Made by a program: the position numbers and the translations under genes | Notes under the pieces: generated by a model | Told to the model about the DNA's origin: nothing | Seen by the model: the letters and a program-made list of their open reading frames with translations, nothing else | Database searches by the model: none | Shown: one piece after another, positions 28,791 to 39,953 of the stretch | Layout of the letters: each line of letters begins with the position of its first letter | How positions within the stretch are numbered: position 1 is the first letter of the stretch | NCBI RefSeq assembly: GCF_003732665.1 | Contig: NZ_MOBP01000001.1 | Span: 353,466-417,465, forward strand | Direction of reading: 5' to 3' | DNA from: Pseudomonas frederiksbergensis | GTDB lineage: Bacteria > Pseudomonadota > Gammaproteobacteria > Pseudomonadales > Pseudomonadaceae | DNA length: 64,000 bases

Positions 28791-30707
28791 ATGTACCGTT
28801 GGCTAGCCGAGAAACTGGGAAACGTAAGCGTTAATCGCAAACTGGGTGTCGGCTTCGGTCTCGTCCTGCTCCTGACCTTGTTGATCACGTTCACCGGCTG
28901 GACCGGGCTGACGGGTGTGATGAGCCGTGGCGACAAGCTCGGGTTCATTGCCAGCATCAATGAGCTGGCCAAGGATTTACGCGTGGCGCGCCTGGACTAC
29001 GAAATGCGCCGTGGCGAACAAGGCCCGAGCGCGGTCAACGGCTATTTGGATCAGATCGAAGCCGGCCTGCAAACCGCACGCAAGATGATCGAGCAACCCG
29101 CCGACGTCGCGATGATCGACCAGCAACTGGCCGGCGTCAGCCAGTACCGGCAAGCCTTCACCGCCATGATCCAGGCCGGTGCCAACCGCGAAGATGCCCG
29201 CAGCAAACTCGGCGCCACCGCCGACAACGCCGTGGCCAAGGTGTCTGAGGTTGAGAAGGCACTGCTGCAAGGTGACAGCGTCGCCCAGTTCAATAGCGTG
29301 ATCGACCTGAGCAAGCTGATCCAGCAAGCGCGCTTCCAGGTCCGCGGCTACACCTACAGCGCCAAGACCGAGGCCGAACAGCCTGCGCTGGACGCCATCG
29401 ATAACGCCCTGAAAAACCTCGAAAGCCTGCCGGCCAAACTGCCGGAACAGTTCAGCGCCAACCTGCAACAGGCCTCCGATTCGCTGAAGGCCTACCGCGC
29501 CGCTGTCAGCCAGTACCGCGACTCTCAGGTCGCCAGCGCTGCCGCCCTCAAGCGTATGGCTGACCAAGGCGACAATCTGCGCGAACTCAGCAAGAAACTG
29601 ACCATTTCGCAAACCGTCGTGCGTGACACCGATGCCGCCCACGCCAAGAACCTGCTGCTGATGGCCACCGTCCTCGCCCTGGCCTTCGGCTTGCTCGCCG
29701 CTTGGGCGATCACCCGCCAGATCGTCATTCCATTGAGCCAGACCCTGAAAGTCGCCGAGCGCGTGGCCGCTGGCGACCTGACCCACAACCTGATCTCCGA
29801 ACGCCAAGACGAACTCGGCCAGCTCCAGCGTGCCATGCAGAGCATGACCCTGGGTCTGCGCGAGTTGATCGGCGGCATCAGCGATGGCGTCACGCAGATC
29901 GCCAGCGCCGCCGAAGAGCTGTCCGCCGTGACCGAGCAAACCAGCGCCGGGGTCAACAGCCAGAAAGTGGAAACCGATCAGGTGGCCACCGCCATGCACG
30001 AAATGACCGCCACCGTGCAGGAAGTCGCGCGCAACGCCGAGGAAGCGTCTGAAGCGGCGCTCGCCGCCGATCAGCAGGCCCGCGAAGGCGACAAGGTTGT
30101 CGGCGAAGCCATCGCCCAGATCGAACGCCTGGCCATCGAAGTCGGCAACTCCACCGTCGCCATGAGCGATCTGAAACGCGAAAGCGACAAGATCGGCAGC
30201 GTGCTCGACGTGATCAAGTCCGTGGCGCAACAGACCAACCTGCTGGCGCTCAACGCCGCCATCGAAGCCGCCCGTGCCGGTGAAGCCGGACGCGGTTTTG
30301 CGGTGGTCGCCGATGAAGTCCGCAGCCTGGCCCAGCGCACCCAGAAGTCCACCGAAGAGATCGAAGAGCTGATCGTTGGCCTGCAAACCGGCACCCAGCA
30401 AGTCGCGACCATCATGGACAACAGCCGCAGCCTGACCGACAGCAGCGTCGAACTGACTCGCCGCGCCGGGGGCTCGCTGGAAAGCATCACCCGCACGGTG
30501 TCTGCGATCCAGTCGATGAACCAACAGATTGCTGCGGCCGCCGAGCAACAGAGCGCCGTGGCCGAAGAGATCAACCGCAGCGTACTGAACGTGCGCGACG
30601 TGTCCGAGCAGACCTCGGCGGCGAGTGAAGAGACTGCGGCGTCCAGCGTTGAGCTGGCGCGGTTGGGGACGCATTTGCAGATGTTGGTTGGGCGGTTCAA
30701 GGTTTAA
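28791..30707 (+). CDS. Methyl-accepting chemotaxis protein with helical (HBM-type) sensor domain
   Basis: A 638-residue transmembrane chemoreceptor starting [19 protein letters not shown] with GGGGAG upstream; the 26 codons before it are rejected. TM1 is about 20-40, the all-helical periplasmic sensor of ~250 residues about 41-290, TM2 about 289-310, then HAMP, and the signalling tip is the invariant EVRSLAQRT region with [17 protein letters not shown]. Size and helical pattern fit the helical bimodular family of P. putida McpS and P. aeruginosa McpK, which sense TCA-cycle acids; I recall McpK (PA5072) in this same place after rsmE. The ligand is therefore probably an organic acid, by inference. 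A FliA-type promoter precedes it. Confidence 0.92.
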   Translation: MYRWLAEKLGNVSVNRKLGVGFGLVLLLTLLITFTGWTGLTGVMSRGDKLGFIASINELAKDLRVARLDYEMRRGEQGPSAVNGYLDQIEAGLQTARKMIEQPADVAMIDQQLAGVSQYRQAFTAMIQAGANREDARSKLGATADNAVAKVSEVEKALLQGDSVAQFNSVIDLSKLIQQARFQVRGYTYSAKTEAEQPALDAIDNALKNLESLPAKLPEQFSANLQQASDSLKAYRAAVSQYRDSQVASAAALKRMADQGDNLRELSKKLTISQTVVRDTDAAHAKNLLLMATVLALAFGLLAAWAITRQIVIPLSQTLKVAERVAAGDLTHNLISERQDELGQLQRAMQSMTLGLRELIGGISDGVTQIASAAEELSAVTEQTSAGVNSQKVETDQVATAMHEMTATVQEVARNAEEASEAALAADQQAREGDKVVGEAIAQIERLAIEVGNSTVAMSDLKRESDKIGSVLDVIKSVAQQTNLLALNAAIEAARAGEAGRGFAVVADEVRSLAQRTQKSTEEIEELIVGLQTGTQQVATIMDNSRSLTDSSVELTRRAGGSLESITRTVSAIQSMNQQIAAAAEQQSAVAEEINRSVLNVRDVSEQTSAASEETAASSVELARLGTHLQMLVGRFKV

Positions 30708-30751
30708 GGCGATTCAGAGGCCTCGGCTGGCTTTGGACCGAGGTGATGCCA

Positions 30752-30845
30752 TTCGCGAGCAAGCCCGCTCCCACATTAGATTTTCGGTGAACACATTTTT
30801 TGTGCTTAACCGAGATCCACTGTGGGAGCGGGCTTGCCCGCGAAA
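30752..30845. repeat. REPIN, GTGGGAGCGGGCTTGC type
   Basis: Inverted REP pair in the convergent gap between the chemoreceptor and the ABC ATPase gene; the right unit ends GCCCGCGAA instead of GCTCGCGAA. Confidence 0.88.
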
Positions 30846-30866
30846 GCGATCTGACAGACAACGCGA

Positions 30867-31622
30867 CTAAAGAACCTGCCGCAAAAACGCCTGCGCCCGA
30901 GGATCCTTCGGCGCATCGAAGAACTCGGCCGGCGAGGCATCTTCCAGCAATTTGCCGTGATCGAAGAACAACACCCGATCCGCCACTTCCCGGGCAAAAC
31001 CCATTTCGTGGGTCACGCAAACCATGGTCATGCCTTCCACGGCCAGGGTTTTCATCACGTCCAGCACTTCGCCGACCATTTCCGGGTCCAGCGCCGAGGT
31101 CGGCTCGTCGAACAACATGACCTTCGGTTCCATGGCCAGCGCCCGGGCAATCGCCACACGCTGTTGCTGACCGCCGGACAGGCGTGACGGAAACTCATTG
31201 GCCTTCTGCGCGATACCGACCTTTTCCAGCAACGCCAGGGCCTTGGCCTCACGCTCCTTTTTGCCGCGTTTGCGCACGACTTTTTGCGCCAGGCAGAGGT
31301 TTTCCAGCACGGTCATGTGCGGGAACAGGTTGAAGTGCTGGAACACCATGCCGACTTCCCGACGATAGGCATTCACGTCGGTTTTCGGGTCGGCCAGTTG
31401 CAAACCGTCGATGCTCACCGAGCCCGAATCAAACTCTTCCAGGCCATTGAGGCAGCGCAGGAAGGTCGATTTGCCGGAGCCGGACGGCCCGATCACCACC
31501 AGCACTTCGCCCCTGGCCACGGTCGTGGACACGTTATCCACCGCGCGCACCACCTGGCCACGGGTGTCGAAGACTTTTACCAGATCGCGGACTTCAATCA
31601 CTTTGCGCGAGCCTCCGCTCAA
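30867..31622 (-). CDS. Polar amino-acid ABC transporter, ATP-binding protein
   Basis: A 251-residue ABC ATPase of the GlnQ/HisP type. Walker A is [12 protein letters not shown], the Q-loop is in [13 protein letters not shown], the signature [17 protein letters not shown], Walker [13 protein letters not shown] and the H-loop His in VCVTHEMGF. It overlaps the permease gene by 29 bases if the first ATG is used; a start at the GTG of [11 protein letters not shown] (31601) would remove most of the overlap. It forms an operon binding protein-permease-ATPase reading leftwards. In PAO1 I recall PA5074-PA5076 in this position. The substrate is a polar amino acid; which one is not shown by sequence. 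Confidence 0.93.
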   Translation of the reverse strand: MSGGSRKVIEVRDLVKVFDTRGQVVRAVDNVSTTVARGEVLVVIGPSGSGKSTFLRCLNGLEEFDSGSVSIDGLQLADPKTDVNAYRREVGMVFQHFNLFPHMTVLENLCLAQKVVRKRGKKEREAKALALLEKVGIAQKANEFPSRLSGGQQQRVAIARALAMEPKVMLFDEPTSALDPEMVGEVLDVMKTLAVEGMTMVCVTHEMGFAREVADRVLFFDHGKLLEDASPAEFFDAPKDPRAQAFLRQVL

Positions 31623-32553
31623 GCCGGCTGGCGATTTTCGACAGCGGCAGGTTGATCAACAGGTACAGCCCGGCCACGCAGAACAGGATTTCGAACGGCG
31701 AGAACGAGGTGGTGATAACTTCGCGACCGCTTTTCAGCAGCTCGGTTATGGCAATCACCGACACCAGCGACGTGTCTTTCACCAGGCTGATGAACTGCCC
31801 GGCCAGTGGCGGCAACACGCGTTTCAATGCTTGCGGCAGCACCACATGACGCATCGACTGGCCGGCGCTCAAGCCCAGGGAACGCGCGGCCTCGTTCTGG
31901 CCACGGGCGATGGACTGGACGCCGGAGCGGATTATTTCCGCCACGTAGGCGCCAGTGAACAGCGACAGCGCGGCGATCCCGGCGAACTCCCGGGACAGGT
32001 TCATCACCGTGCCGATGAAGAAATAGAAAATGAAGATCTGTACCAACAGCGGCGTACCGCGCACCAGTTCGACATAAATGGTCGAGAGGTCACGCAGGGT
32101 CGGGTTGTTGGAGAGACGGCACAGGCCCGTAGCGAGGCCGATCAACAGCCCGAGCACGCCAGACACCACGGACAGCCACAACGTGGTCCACAGGCCCCAC
32201 AGCAGTGGACCGGCGGCCCAATGCCGGGTGACGCCGATCACGTCGCCCTCTGCCACGTCATCGCCCTGGGCGACTTGCAGGCTGTTTTCGTCGACGCTCA
32301 GGTGCTGCTCATCGCCAGCGTCATTGCGCAGGGTGACTTCGGCCTTGTCGCCCTGGCGCACCAGTTCGCTGACCGTGGAAATGTCGGCGGCGCGCTGGGA
32401 TTCTTCGGCGTGGTAGGCGAAGTACTGCGGCACGCGGTTCCAGCGCCATTCGTAGGACATCAGCGAGGTGGCGTAATACAACGCGCCGGCCAGACCGATG
32501 AGCACGAGCACGGTCAGGACGTGCCAGGGCAGTTGGGATTTTTTATGTTTCAT
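31594..32553 (-). CDS. Polar amino-acid ABC transporter, permease with periplasmic insertion
   Basis: A 319-residue inner-membrane permease. I start it at [20 protein letters not shown]; upstream in-frame codons cross a REPIN and are not used. TM1 (about 11-30) is followed by an ~80-residue hydrophilic, acidic stretch (about 35-115), unusual for this family, before TM2 ([13 protein letters not shown]). The remaining helices carry the coupling-helix EAA-type motif in [22 protein letters not shown]. It exports nothing; it forms the channel for the binding protein at 32693-33490 with the ATPase at 30867. A REPIN lies between the binding-protein gene and this gene. Confidence 0.92.
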   Translation of the reverse strand: MKHKKSQLPWHVLTVLVLIGLAGALYYATSLMSYEWRWNRVPQYFAYHAEESQRAADISTVSELVRQGDKAEVTLRNDAGDEQHLSVDENSLQVAQGDDVAEGDVIGVTRHWAAGPLLWGLWTTLWLSVVSGVLGLLIGLATGLCRLSNNPTLRDLSTIYVELVRGTPLLVQIFIFYFFIGTVMNLSREFAGIAALSLFTGAYVAEIIRSGVQSIARGQNEAARSLGLSAGQSMRHVVLPQALKRVLPPLAGQFISLVKDTSLVSVIAITELLKSGREVITTSFSPFEILFCVAGLYLLINLPLSKIASRLERRLAQSD

Positions 32554-32595
32554 TTGCTTTGAAGATTCCGGATTTTGTGTCGCCAGGGAGGCCGT

Positions 32596-32661
32596 CTTCG
32601 CGAGCAAGCCCGCTCCCACAGGAGTACGCATTCCCATTGTGGGAGCGGGCTTGCTCGCGAA
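32596..32661. repeat. REPIN between binding-protein and permease genes
   Basis: Short-loop inverted REP pair in the 139-bp intercistronic gap of the amino-acid ABC operon. Such a structure can protect the upstream binding-protein message, giving the excess of binding protein these systems need. Confidence 0.9.
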
Positions 32662-32692
32662 TGAGGGCGACGCGGTCTAGCTGACCGGGCCC

Positions 32693-33490
32693 TTATTCCA
32701 TGTCCTTCTGCCAAGCGGTGTCTTTGAACCACTTGTCATGAATGCGATCGTAGGTGCCGTCTTCGTGGATCTGGTGCAGGAAGTTGTTGATGAAGTTGAG
32801 GCTGTCGTAGTCGCCTTTCTTCAGGCCGAAGGCCAGGGGTTCGTAGGTGAACGGCTTGTCGAGGAACACCAGTTTGCCGGCGCCGACCTTGTTCACCGCG
32901 ACCACGTTGTACGGGGCGTCATAGATGAAGGCGTCGGCCTTGCCGTTGACCACGTCGAGCACGGCTTCCTGCTCGTTGTCATAGCCGTGGTACTTGGCTT
33001 TGGAGATCAGCTTCTTGGCAACCATCTCGCCGGTGGTGCCGAGCTTGGAGGTGATGCGGTACTCGTCGGTGTTCAGGTCTTTGTAGGACTTGATGGTGCC
33101 TTCCAGCTCCTTGCGGATCAGCAGGGTCTGGCCGACGACGATGAACGGTTCGCTGAAGTTCAGGCGCAGGTTGCGTTCCTGGGTCAGGGTCATGCCGCTG
33201 CCGATCATGTCGAACTTGTCAGTCATCAACGCCGGGATGATGCCGTCATAGCCGGTGGACACCAGCTCCAGCTTCACGCCCATGGCCTTGGACATGGCCT
33301 TGAGGATGTCGACTTCGAAACCGATGATCTCGCCGCGCTTGTTGGTCATTTCGAACGGCATGTAGGTCGGGTCCATGCCGACTTTCAGCGTGCCGCGCTT
33401 GACCGCGTCATCGATGGCCCCGGCCTGCGCCGCGTTGACTGCAACCAATGCCGTGACGCCGACCAGCAGCATCGACAGATACTTCTTCAT
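32693..33490 (-). CDS. Polar amino-acid ABC transporter, periplasmic binding protein
   Basis: A 265-residue substrate-binding protein of the SBP_bac_3 family. MKKYLSMLLVGVTALVAVNAAQA is a signal peptide cleaved after AQA. Two adjacent ATGs exist; the second has the better distance to GGGGA. The mature protein has the family pattern GTLKVGMDPTYMPFEM, GFEVDILKAMSKAMGV, GYDGIIPALMTDKFDMIGSG and a ligand-contact Arg in ERNLRLNFSEPF. It is the first gene of the ABC operon, separated from the permease by a REPIN. The upstream gap up to opgH (290 bp) holds a REPIN and a hairpin. Confidence 0.94.
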   Translation of the reverse strand: MKKYLSMLLVGVTALVAVNAAQAGAIDDAVKRGTLKVGMDPTYMPFEMTNKRGEIIGFEVDILKAMSKAMGVKLELVSTGYDGIIPALMTDKFDMIGSGMTLTQERNLRLNFSEPFIVVGQTLLIRKELEGTIKSYKDLNTDEYRITSKLGTTGEMVAKKLISKAKYHGYDNEQEAVLDVVNGKADAFIYDAPYNVVAVNKVGAGKLVFLDKPFTYEPLAFGLKKGDYDSLNFINNFLHQIHEDGTYDRIHDKWFKDTAWQKDME

Positions 33491-33670
33491 CATCAAGTCC
33501 CCAAACCATTGCGTTGTGAGGCGCGCAATCGGCGGGTTTTCCTTGGAAAACCGGCAGATACGAACAGAAAGCTGTCCGGGCGCACCAATTCGGGGACGGA
33601 TCCTAACGTACTGGGTTGTTTGCACAAGGGTTTACGCTGGATTTGTTGGTTCTTGCGGGGCCGCAAAAGC

Positions 33671-33741
33671 AAAAGATCGCAGCCTTCGGCAGCTCCTACG
33701 CGGTGTACGTCCGTAGGAGCTGCCGAAGGCTGCGATCTTTT
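33671..33741. repeat. REPIN, third family (GATCGCAGCCTTCGGCAGCTCC)
   Basis: Inverted pair with a short loop, directly beside the opgH hairpin at 33749-33773. The spacing of seven bases means the repeat replaces the run of Ts expected beyond that hairpin on the opgH strand. Confidence 0.88.
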
Positions 33742-33748
33742 AAGGCTT

Positions 33749-33778
33749 CCCCCGCTTCTGAAGGAAGCGGGGGCTTTT
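33749..33778 (-). terminator. opgH: Hairpin after opgH
   Basis: A perfect 10-bp stem CCCCCGCTTC / GAAGCGGGGG, loop TGAAG. TTTT follows on the plus-strand side only. On the minus strand, where opgH ends 3 bases away, the stem is followed by AAGCCTTAAAAG from the adjoining REPIN, not a T-run, so termination of opgH is probably weakened. Confidence 0.6.
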
Positions 33779-33780
33779 CG

Positions 33781-36351
33781 TTATGCCAACTGAGGCTGTG
33801 CGCTCAATGGCTTGAGCGGCAGCAGCGGCGCATGGGGATCGGCTTTCACCGATTTCCGCCACGCATCCAGCCACTCGGCGTGGCCTTCGTTCCAGACCGC
33901 CTCGTGCAGGCGACCCAATGCCACCGGATCGCTCAACAGTTGCAGGCGTTCATGGTTGTTCAGCCCGGCAGGCCCGACCTTCAACGCATGACGAACCCGC
34001 TCGACGCGCAACCACTCGATCGGCTCGGCCTGACCGTGACGGGACGTCGCCAGCGAGCACGCCAGGGCGTTCTGCTGTGGATCGACCACGGCGCGGATGA
34101 AGCCGTCTTTCAACTGGTGATAACGGTTTTCGTGGGTGTACTGGTCGGTCGCCAGCAGCGCTTGTGGCGGATTGTATTCCTCAGGGATCAGGAACAGGCT
34201 CTCGTCGCGGGACTTGAGGCCCAGGCCGACACGGCTGGAAATCACCGACACCGGGATCGACAGCATCAGCGAACCGACGATCGGCACCAACCACCATAGG
34301 AAGCTTGGGTTCAGCCAGATCACCAGCAGGGCCCAGAAGAAGCCCAGCAAGGTTTGCGGGCCGTGACGCTTGACCGCTTCGCTCCATGGCGTGGAGTCGT
34401 CGTCACGTTGCGGCGAGTTCCAGGTCGCGGCCCAGCCGAGGAACGCGGCGAGGACGAAACGGGTGTGGAAAATCATCCGCACCGGCGCCAACAGCATGGA
34501 GAACAACATCTCCAGCAGCATCGAGAACGTCACCTTGAACTTGCCACCGAACTCTTTTGCGCCCTTGGCCCAGATCAGGATGATGCTCAGCAATTTCGGC
34601 AGGAACAGCAGCACGATGGTCGTCGAGAACAACGCGACGGCCTTGTCCGGATGCCATTGCGGCCACAGCGGATACAGCTGTCGCGGCTCCATGAAGTACT
34701 GCGGCTCCATCAACGTGTTCACCGCCAGCAACGCCGTGGACAACACGAGGAAGAAGAACCACAACGGCGCCGACAGGTAAGACATCACGCCGGTGAGGAA
34801 CACCGCACGGTGCACCGGGTGCATGCCTTTGACCAGGAACAGGCGGAAGTTCATCAGGTTACCGTGGCACCAGCGACGGTCACGCTTGAGTTCGTCCAGC
34901 AGGTTCGGCGGCAGTTCTTCGTAGCTGCCCGGCAAGTCGTAGGCAATCCACACGCCCCAGCCGGCACGGCGCATCAGCGCAGCTTCGACGAAGTCGTGGG
35001 ACAGGATCGCACCGGCGAAGGCCCCTTTACCCGGCAACGGCGCCAGGGCGCAGTGCTCGATAAACGGCTTCATGCGGATGATCGCGTTGTGGCCCCAGTA
35101 GTGGGATTCACCCAACTGCCAGAAATGCAGGCCGGCGGTGAACAGCGGACCGTACACCCGGGTAGCAAACTGCTGCATACGCGCATAAAGGGTGTCCATG
35201 CCCGACGCACGTGGCGCGGTCTGGATGATCCCGGCGTCCGGCGTGGCTTCCATCAAGCGCACCAGACTGGTCAGGCATTCGCCGCTCATCACGGAGTCCG
35301 CGTCGAGCACGACCATGTACTTGTAGTCACCGCCCCAACGACGGCAGAAGTCGTCGAGGTTGCCGCTCTTGCGCTTAACGCGACGGCGACGACGGCGATA
35401 GAAGATCTTGCCGAAGCCCTTGGCTTCGCGGCAGACGTCGAGCCAGGCCTGTTGCTCGGCGACGCAGATATCGGTTTCGTTACTGTCGCTGAGGACGAAG
35501 AAGTCGAAACGATCCAGGTCACCGGTGGCCGCTACCGACTCGAAGGTCGCCCGCAGACCGGCGAATACACGCGGCACGTCTTCGTTGCAGATCGGCATCA
35601 CCAGTGCGGTGCGTGCGTCCTTGGCAATCGGCTCGTTGCCGGCGCTTTTGCCGGAGATACGGTATTTATCGTGACCGGTGAGCAACTCGAGGAAGCCCAT
35701 CAGCGCGGTCCAGAAACCGGCCGACACCCAGCAGAACAGAATCCCGAACAGGATCAGGATGCTGGTTTGCAGCGCGTACGGCAGCACTTGCGTGGCGGTT
35801 TGCAGCAGCGGTTGATGCAGCACCTCGTTGAGGTCGACGAACGACCAGCCCTGGTACGGCATGATGCCTTTCATGTACCAGCCAGCAACGATGGTCTGGC
35901 CGAGCATCAGCACCAGCAGGATGTAGCGGCGGATCGAACCGACGGTGCGCCAGCGAGCCGCCGGCAGCACACGTTCATCCTTCGGCGGGGCCGGCGGATT
36001 GGTACGGCCGGTAAGCCGGCGCCAGCCACGTACCAGAATATTGGTACGCCATGGCTCCGGCACGACTTTGGTGCGGCGGATCGGCGGGGTCGCTTTGAGT
36101 ACCACACGACCACTGGCGTCAACCGCCAGCATTTCCGCTTCTTCCAGTTCTTCGGCACTGTTGAGCAGCAGGCGCTTGCCCACCGAAGCCTGGGCGGCCT
36201 CGGTCGGCGCGTCGAACGTGGAGGACGACAGGCGCTGATGCAGTTCACTGAAGGACTGGCAGCCCGCGAGTTCCGCGCGCTGCTCGTCGGTCATCGGTAA
36301 ATGCGCCAGATACTCCGACAGAGTCTCTGGCCGTACTTGAGAATTACTCAT
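33781..36351 (-). CDS. opgH: Osmoregulated periplasmic glucan glucosyltransferase OpgH
   Basis: An 856-residue inner-membrane GT2-family glycosyltransferase (MdoH) that builds the beta-1,2 glucan backbone from UDP-glucose. Transmembrane helices flank a large cytosolic catalytic domain with the UDP-binding Asp (VLPICNED region, [10 protein letters not shown]), DADSVMSG (DxD), [11 protein letters not shown] and the RRWCHGN (QxxRW-like) motif. Further C-terminal helices form the export path. The N-terminal ~140 residues are cytosolic. Its ATG overlaps the opgG stop by 8 bases. It pairs with OpgG, and expression is typically raised at low osmolarity; no osmosensor site is visible here. Confidence 0.97.
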   Translation of the reverse strand: MSNSQVRPETLSEYLAHLPMTDEQRAELAGCQSFSELHQRLSSSTFDAPTEAAQASVGKRLLLNSAEELEEAEMLAVDASGRVVLKATPPIRRTKVVPEPWRTNILVRGWRRLTGRTNPPAPPKDERVLPAARWRTVGSIRRYILLVLMLGQTIVAGWYMKGIMPYQGWSFVDLNEVLHQPLLQTATQVLPYALQTSILILFGILFCWVSAGFWTALMGFLELLTGHDKYRISGKSAGNEPIAKDARTALVMPICNEDVPRVFAGLRATFESVAATGDLDRFDFFVLSDSNETDICVAEQQAWLDVCREAKGFGKIFYRRRRRRVKRKSGNLDDFCRRWGGDYKYMVVLDADSVMSGECLTSLVRLMEATPDAGIIQTAPRASGMDTLYARMQQFATRVYGPLFTAGLHFWQLGESHYWGHNAIIRMKPFIEHCALAPLPGKGAFAGAILSHDFVEAALMRRAGWGVWIAYDLPGSYEELPPNLLDELKRDRRWCHGNLMNFRLFLVKGMHPVHRAVFLTGVMSYLSAPLWFFFLVLSTALLAVNTLMEPQYFMEPRQLYPLWPQWHPDKAVALFSTTIVLLFLPKLLSIILIWAKGAKEFGGKFKVTFSMLLEMLFSMLLAPVRMIFHTRFVLAAFLGWAATWNSPQRDDDSTPWSEAVKRHGPQTLLGFFWALLVIWLNPSFLWWLVPIVGSLMLSIPVSVISSRVGLGLKSRDESLFLIPEEYNPPQALLATDQYTHENRYHQLKDGFIRAVVDPQQNALACSLATSRHGQAEPIEWLRVERVRHALKVGPAGLNNHERLQLLSDPVALGRLHEAVWNEGHAEWLDAWRKSVKADPHAPLLPLKPLSAQPQLA

Positions 36352-38167
36352 CGGCAGGCAACTGATAGCTCCAGGTCTCGGTCAGGACTTCTTCAGTCTC
36401 TGTCGATTCCGGTGTGGCTGGGGCCGCGTCGGCAGCGGCTGGCTGCTTGGCGTCTTTGTTGTCCTTGTCCTTGGTATCGGCAACAGGCTTGGCGTCGGCC
36501 TGTTTGGCGTCCACTTGCTTGGCGTCCTTGGCTTCCTTGTCCGCTTTCTCCTGTTGCTTGGCGGCGACCTTGTCGGCCTTGGCAACAGAGGAACTGGATG
36601 AAGGCACCAACGACTTGGCCAGGTCTTCAGGCTGGATCTTCTCGACCAGTGCCGCACGCATCTCGGTGGCCTTGCCGGCATCCTTGATCTTCATGCGCAG
36701 CGTCAGGCGCCAGCCCTTGGTGTCAGGGTTGTAGCGCACGGTGTTCTCGACCAGTTCGGCATTGTCGCCAACGCTGACCTGGCTACGCACATCGGCGGTT
36801 TCCGGCAATGCTGCAAGGGACGGGCCTTCGAAGTCCACCAAATAGGCAACGGTGCCATCCGGCTGACGGATCAGGTTCGACTGTTTGACGTCGCCGGTGG
36901 AACGCAGGGTCTGTTTGACCCAGGCGCTGTCCGGGGCGTGAATCGAGGCTTCGTCGATGGTCCAGTGCATGCGATAGGCAACGTCCAGCGGTTGACCAGG
37001 CTCAGGCAGTTTTTCCGGGCTCCAGAACGCAACGATGTTGTCGTTGGTTTCGTCGGCGGTCGGAATTTCCACCAGGTCTACAGAACCCTTGCCCCAATCA
37101 CCTTTTGGCTCGATCCAGGCGCTTGGGCGCTTGTCGTAGCGGTCGTCGAGGTCTTCGTAGTGGCTGAAGTCACGGCCACGTTGCAGCAAGCCGAAGCCGC
37201 GCGGGTTCTCGATGGCGAAGTTGCTCACCGCCAAGTGTTTCGGGTTGTTCAATGGGCGCCAGATCCACTCGCCGTTGCCGGCATGGATCGACAGACCGCT
37301 GGAGTCATGCAGTTCGCGACGATAGTTCAGCACTTTGGAAGGCTGGTTGGCGCCGAACAGGAACATGCTGGTCAGCGGCGCAACGCCAAGCTTGGTGACC
37401 TTGTCACGCAGGAACATCTTGGCCTTGACGTCGACTACGGTGTCGCTGCCCGGACGCAGGGTCAGGCGATAAGCACCGGTGGCACGCGGCGAATCCAGCA
37501 GGGCGAAGATCACCAGATGCTTGTCACCCGGCTTCGGCTGTTGAATCCAGAACTCGGTGAAACGCGGGAATTCTTCGCCGGACGGCAATGCGGTATCGAT
37601 GGCCATGCCGCGAGCGGACAAGCCATAGGTGTGACCCTTGCCGACAACGCGGAAGTAACTCGCGCCGAGCATGGTCATGATTTCGTCTTGCTTGTCGGCC
37701 TTGTTGATCGGGTACAGCACACGGAAACCGGCATAACCCAGTTGTTCGGTGGCTTTAGGATCAACCTTCACATCGCCGAAATCGAAACGACTTGGGTCGT
37801 ATTTGATCTCCTGGACGGTGTTGGCCGTGATTTCGTTGATTTTCACCGGGGTGTCGAAGTGCATGCCCTGGTGATAGAACGAAAGCTTGAACGGGGTTTT
37901 CTGATCGGCCCACTCGGCTTTTTCGGTGCGGAAACGAATTTTCTGATAGTCCGCGAATTTCATCTCGCGGAATTCGTTCGGCAGGTTACTGCGCGGGGCT
38001 TCGTATTTCTGCCCGGCCAGCTCTTTCGCCTTGACCGACACATCATCCAGGTTGAATGCCCAAAGCTGGCCGGCGCTGAGCAGGCACAGCAGTGCAGAGC
38101 CCGCTACCAGAGCGCTTCGGAACCGTTGGGCAGACAATTTTGGTGCATTACAGGGACTAACAATCAC
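36344..38167 (-). CDS. opgG: Periplasmic glucan biosynthesis protein OpgG with low-complexity C-terminal insert
   Basis: A 607-residue MdoG protein, started at GTG ([16 protein letters not shown]) with GAGGG upstream. The signal segment ends at [19 protein letters not shown]. The beta-sandwich MdoG domain occupies about 25-515 ([48 protein letters not shown]). Then a Lys/Ala/Asp-rich stretch of about 70 residues (523-592) precedes a conserved-looking end [12 protein letters not shown], making the protein longer than the ~510-525 residues I expect for MdoG. It acts in the periplasm with OpgH to shape osmoregulated glucans. Confidence 0.95.
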   Translation of the reverse strand: MIVSPCNAPKLSAQRFRSALVAGSALLCLLSAGQLWAFNLDDVSVKAKELAGQKYEAPRSNLPNEFREMKFADYQKIRFRTEKAEWADQKTPFKLSFYHQGMHFDTPVKINEITANTVQEIKYDPSRFDFGDVKVDPKATEQLGYAGFRVLYPINKADKQDEIMTMLGASYFRVVGKGHTYGLSARGMAIDTALPSGEEFPRFTEFWIQQPKPGDKHLVIFALLDSPRATGAYRLTLRPGSDTVVDVKAKMFLRDKVTKLGVAPLTSMFLFGANQPSKVLNYRRELHDSSGLSIHAGNGEWIWRPLNNPKHLAVSNFAIENPRGFGLLQRGRDFSHYEDLDDRYDKRPSAWIEPKGDWGKGSVDLVEIPTADETNDNIVAFWSPEKLPEPGQPLDVAYRMHWTIDEASIHAPDSAWVKQTLRSTGDVKQSNLIRQPDGTVAYLVDFEGPSLAALPETADVRSQVSVGDNAELVENTVRYNPDTKGWRLTLRMKIKDAGKATEMRAALVEKIQPEDLAKSLVPSSSSSVAKADKVAAKQQEKADKEAKDAKQVDAKQADAKPVADTKDKDNKDAKQPAAADAAPATPESTETEEVLTETWSYQLPADE

Positions 38168-38443
38168 GAGCAACCCTCGCCGAAAACAGATCAAAAAACC
38201 AACGGCCAGCTATCTATATGCCAGGTTGGCGAGCATTGTTCCGACTCCTATGGGGCTAAATGATTCCCCAACAGGTTCCGGGCAAGTCTCTACCTAAGTC
38301 AAAATGGGCCAACGAACGCTGATCCCCGTAGCGCGCGATTATCTAGTAGGGCGCGTTACAACGCATCAGGGGTAACAAAGTATTTATCGCGAAAAACCCC
38401 TGTTTTCAGTCGAAATGCCCTTAAAAGCAGGTTTCAGGGGCAT
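38168..38443. other. opgG: opgG upstream region
   Basis: 276 bp between opgG and dtd, both on the minus strand; it must contain the opgG promoter. I found no confident -35/-10. It holds an inverted CGTTAC-N12-GTAACA pair at 38354-38377 and a possible dtd terminator at 38392-38440. No ORF. Confidence 0.5.
38392..38440 (-). terminator. dtd: Weak candidate terminator after dtd
   Basis: On the minus strand CCCCTG and CAGGGG pair around a 32-base loop and are followed by TTTTT. The long loop makes it a doubtful intrinsic terminator. Confidence 0.3.
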
Positions 38444-38881
38444 TCAGGTCTGTAACAGGAAGGTTACCGGGCCGTCATTGACCAAGTGCACCTGCATATC
38501 CGCGCCGAATCTACCTGATGCCACAGTGCCATGCACCTCTTTCGCTTTCCCTAATAGATAGTCGAATAGTTCTTCACCCAGGGCCGGAGGCGCCGCCGTG
38601 GAAAAACTGGGGCGCAACCCGCTCTTGGTATCGGCCGCCAGGGTGAATTGCGAGACCAGCAGCAACCCACCGCCGACTTCCGCCAGGGACAAATTCATCT
38701 TGCCCTGCGCGTCACTGAATACACGATAGTTAAGCAGCTTATGCAGAAGTTTGTCGGCGCTGGCCCAGGTGTCTTCGGGCTCGACCGCCACCAGTACCAG
38801 CAAACCCTGGTCCACAGCGCCAACCACCTCCCCCGCTACCTCGACTCGTGCGCCACGCACCCGCTGCAGCAGGCCCTTCAT
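38444..38881 (-). CDS. dtd: D-aminoacyl-tRNA deacylase
   Basis: A 145-residue DTD that hydrolyses D-amino acids and misattached glycine from tRNAs. The start [20 protein letters not shown] is standard; the two family signatures are present, [17 protein letters not shown] (catalytic Thr region) and the cross-subunit Gly-Pro motif NDGPVTFLL. It is downstream of pip with a 4-base ATGA overlap, so the two are cotranscribed. Confidence 0.96.
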   Translation of the reverse strand: MKGLLQRVRGARVEVAGEVVGAVDQGLLVLVAVEPEDTWASADKLLHKLLNYRVFSDAQGKMNLSLAEVGGGLLLVSQFTLAADTKSGLRPSFSTAAPPALGEELFDYLLGKAKEVHGTVASGRFGADMQVHLVNDGPVTFLLQT

Positions 38882-39849
38882 GCTTCTTCGGGCGGCAGAT
38901 CAAGCAAGCGCCGGGCCATCTGACCGGCGGCACGCACCAGGGCATCGGTGATACCCGGTTCGGACGCGGCGTGGCCGGCGTCGCGGATCACCTGCAACTC
39001 GCTGTTCGGCCAGGCTTGATGCAGTTCCCAGGCGTTATCCAACGGGCAGATCACGTCGTAACGGCCATGCACGATCACACCCGGCAGGTGAGCGATCTTG
39101 CCCATGTCGCGGATCAACTGGTTTGGCTCAAGGAAAGCGTTGTTGGTGAAGTAATGGCATTCGATGCGGGCGATCGACAGCGCCCGTTGCGGCTCGGAGA
39201 AGCGATCGACCACCAGTGGGTTCGGACGCAGGGTCGCGGTCCGGCCTTCCCAGGTGGACCAGGCCTTGGCCGCGTGCATCTGGGCAATCTGATCGTTGCC
39301 GGTCAGGCGCTTGTGGAAAGCCGTGAGCAAGTCGCCGCGCTCGTCCAGCGGGATCGGCGCGATGTAATCCTGCCAGTAGTCGGGAAACAGACGACTGGCG
39401 CCAGCCTGATAGAACCACTCGATTTCCTGCGGGCGGCAGAGAAAGATCCCGCGCAGGATCAGGCCATGCACGCGTTCCGGGTGGGTTTGCGCGTAGGCCA
39501 GCGCCAGGGTCGAACCCCAGGAGCCGCCGAACAGCACCCATTTTTCGATGTTCAGGTGCTTGCGGATGCGCTCGAGGTCGGCGACCAGATCCCAGGTGGT
39601 GTTGTTTTCAAGACTGGCGTGGGGCGTGGAGCGACCGCAGCCGCGCTGGTCGAAGGTGACAATGCGATACAGGTTCGGATCGAAGTACCGGCGGCTCTGT
39701 GCATCGCATCCGGCGCCGGGGCCGCCGTGGATGAACACCACCGGCAATCCTTCCGGTGAACCGCTTTCGTCGACATACAGCGTGTGGGTTTTATCGACGG
39801 CCAGATCGTGCCGGGCGTAGGGTTTGATCTGCGGGTACAAAGTCTGCAT
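38878..39849 (-). CDS. pip: Prolyl iminopeptidase
   Basis: A 323-residue S33-family alpha/beta hydrolase removing N-terminal proline from peptides. The oxyanion motif is HGGPGAGC, the nucleophile elbow [12 protein letters not shown], and the acid and His lie in [11 protein letters not shown] and [10 protein letters not shown]. The N-terminus has no signal peptide, so it is cytoplasmic. It heads the pip-dtd pair and is followed by dtd with a 4-base overlap. Confidence 0.95.
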   Translation of the reverse strand: MQTLYPQIKPYARHDLAVDKTHTLYVDESGSPEGLPVVFIHGGPGAGCDAQSRRYFDPNLYRIVTFDQRGCGRSTPHASLENNTTWDLVADLERIRKHLNIEKWVLFGGSWGSTLALAYAQTHPERVHGLILRGIFLCRPQEIEWFYQAGASRLFPDYWQDYIAPIPLDERGDLLTAFHKRLTGNDQIAQMHAAKAWSTWEGRTATLRPNPLVVDRFSEPQRALSIARIECHYFTNNAFLEPNQLIRDMGKIAHLPGVIVHGRYDVICPLDNAWELHQAWPNSELQVIRDAGHAASEPGITDALVRAAGQMARRLLDLPPEEA

Positions 39850-39953
39850 TGCACGCTCCGTAAGGGGTCGAGGTCATCCCTGGGGGGACTTCAATTATTC
39901 TGCCGTCCGGCATCATAAACCCGAATTACGTCAATGAGCATGCTCTTGCAACG

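Noticed and set aside
34354..36300. Long open frame opposite opgH, plus similar ones opposite both chemoreceptors, hutU and hutI
   Set aside because: Each lies antisense to a conserved gene with codon bias of the other strand; biased composition and no motif.
38354..38377. CGTTAC-N12-GTAACA upstream of opgG as a CbrB site
   Set aside because: Good match by spacing but no sigma-54 element near it and no known link of opgGH to CbrB; chance cannot be excluded.
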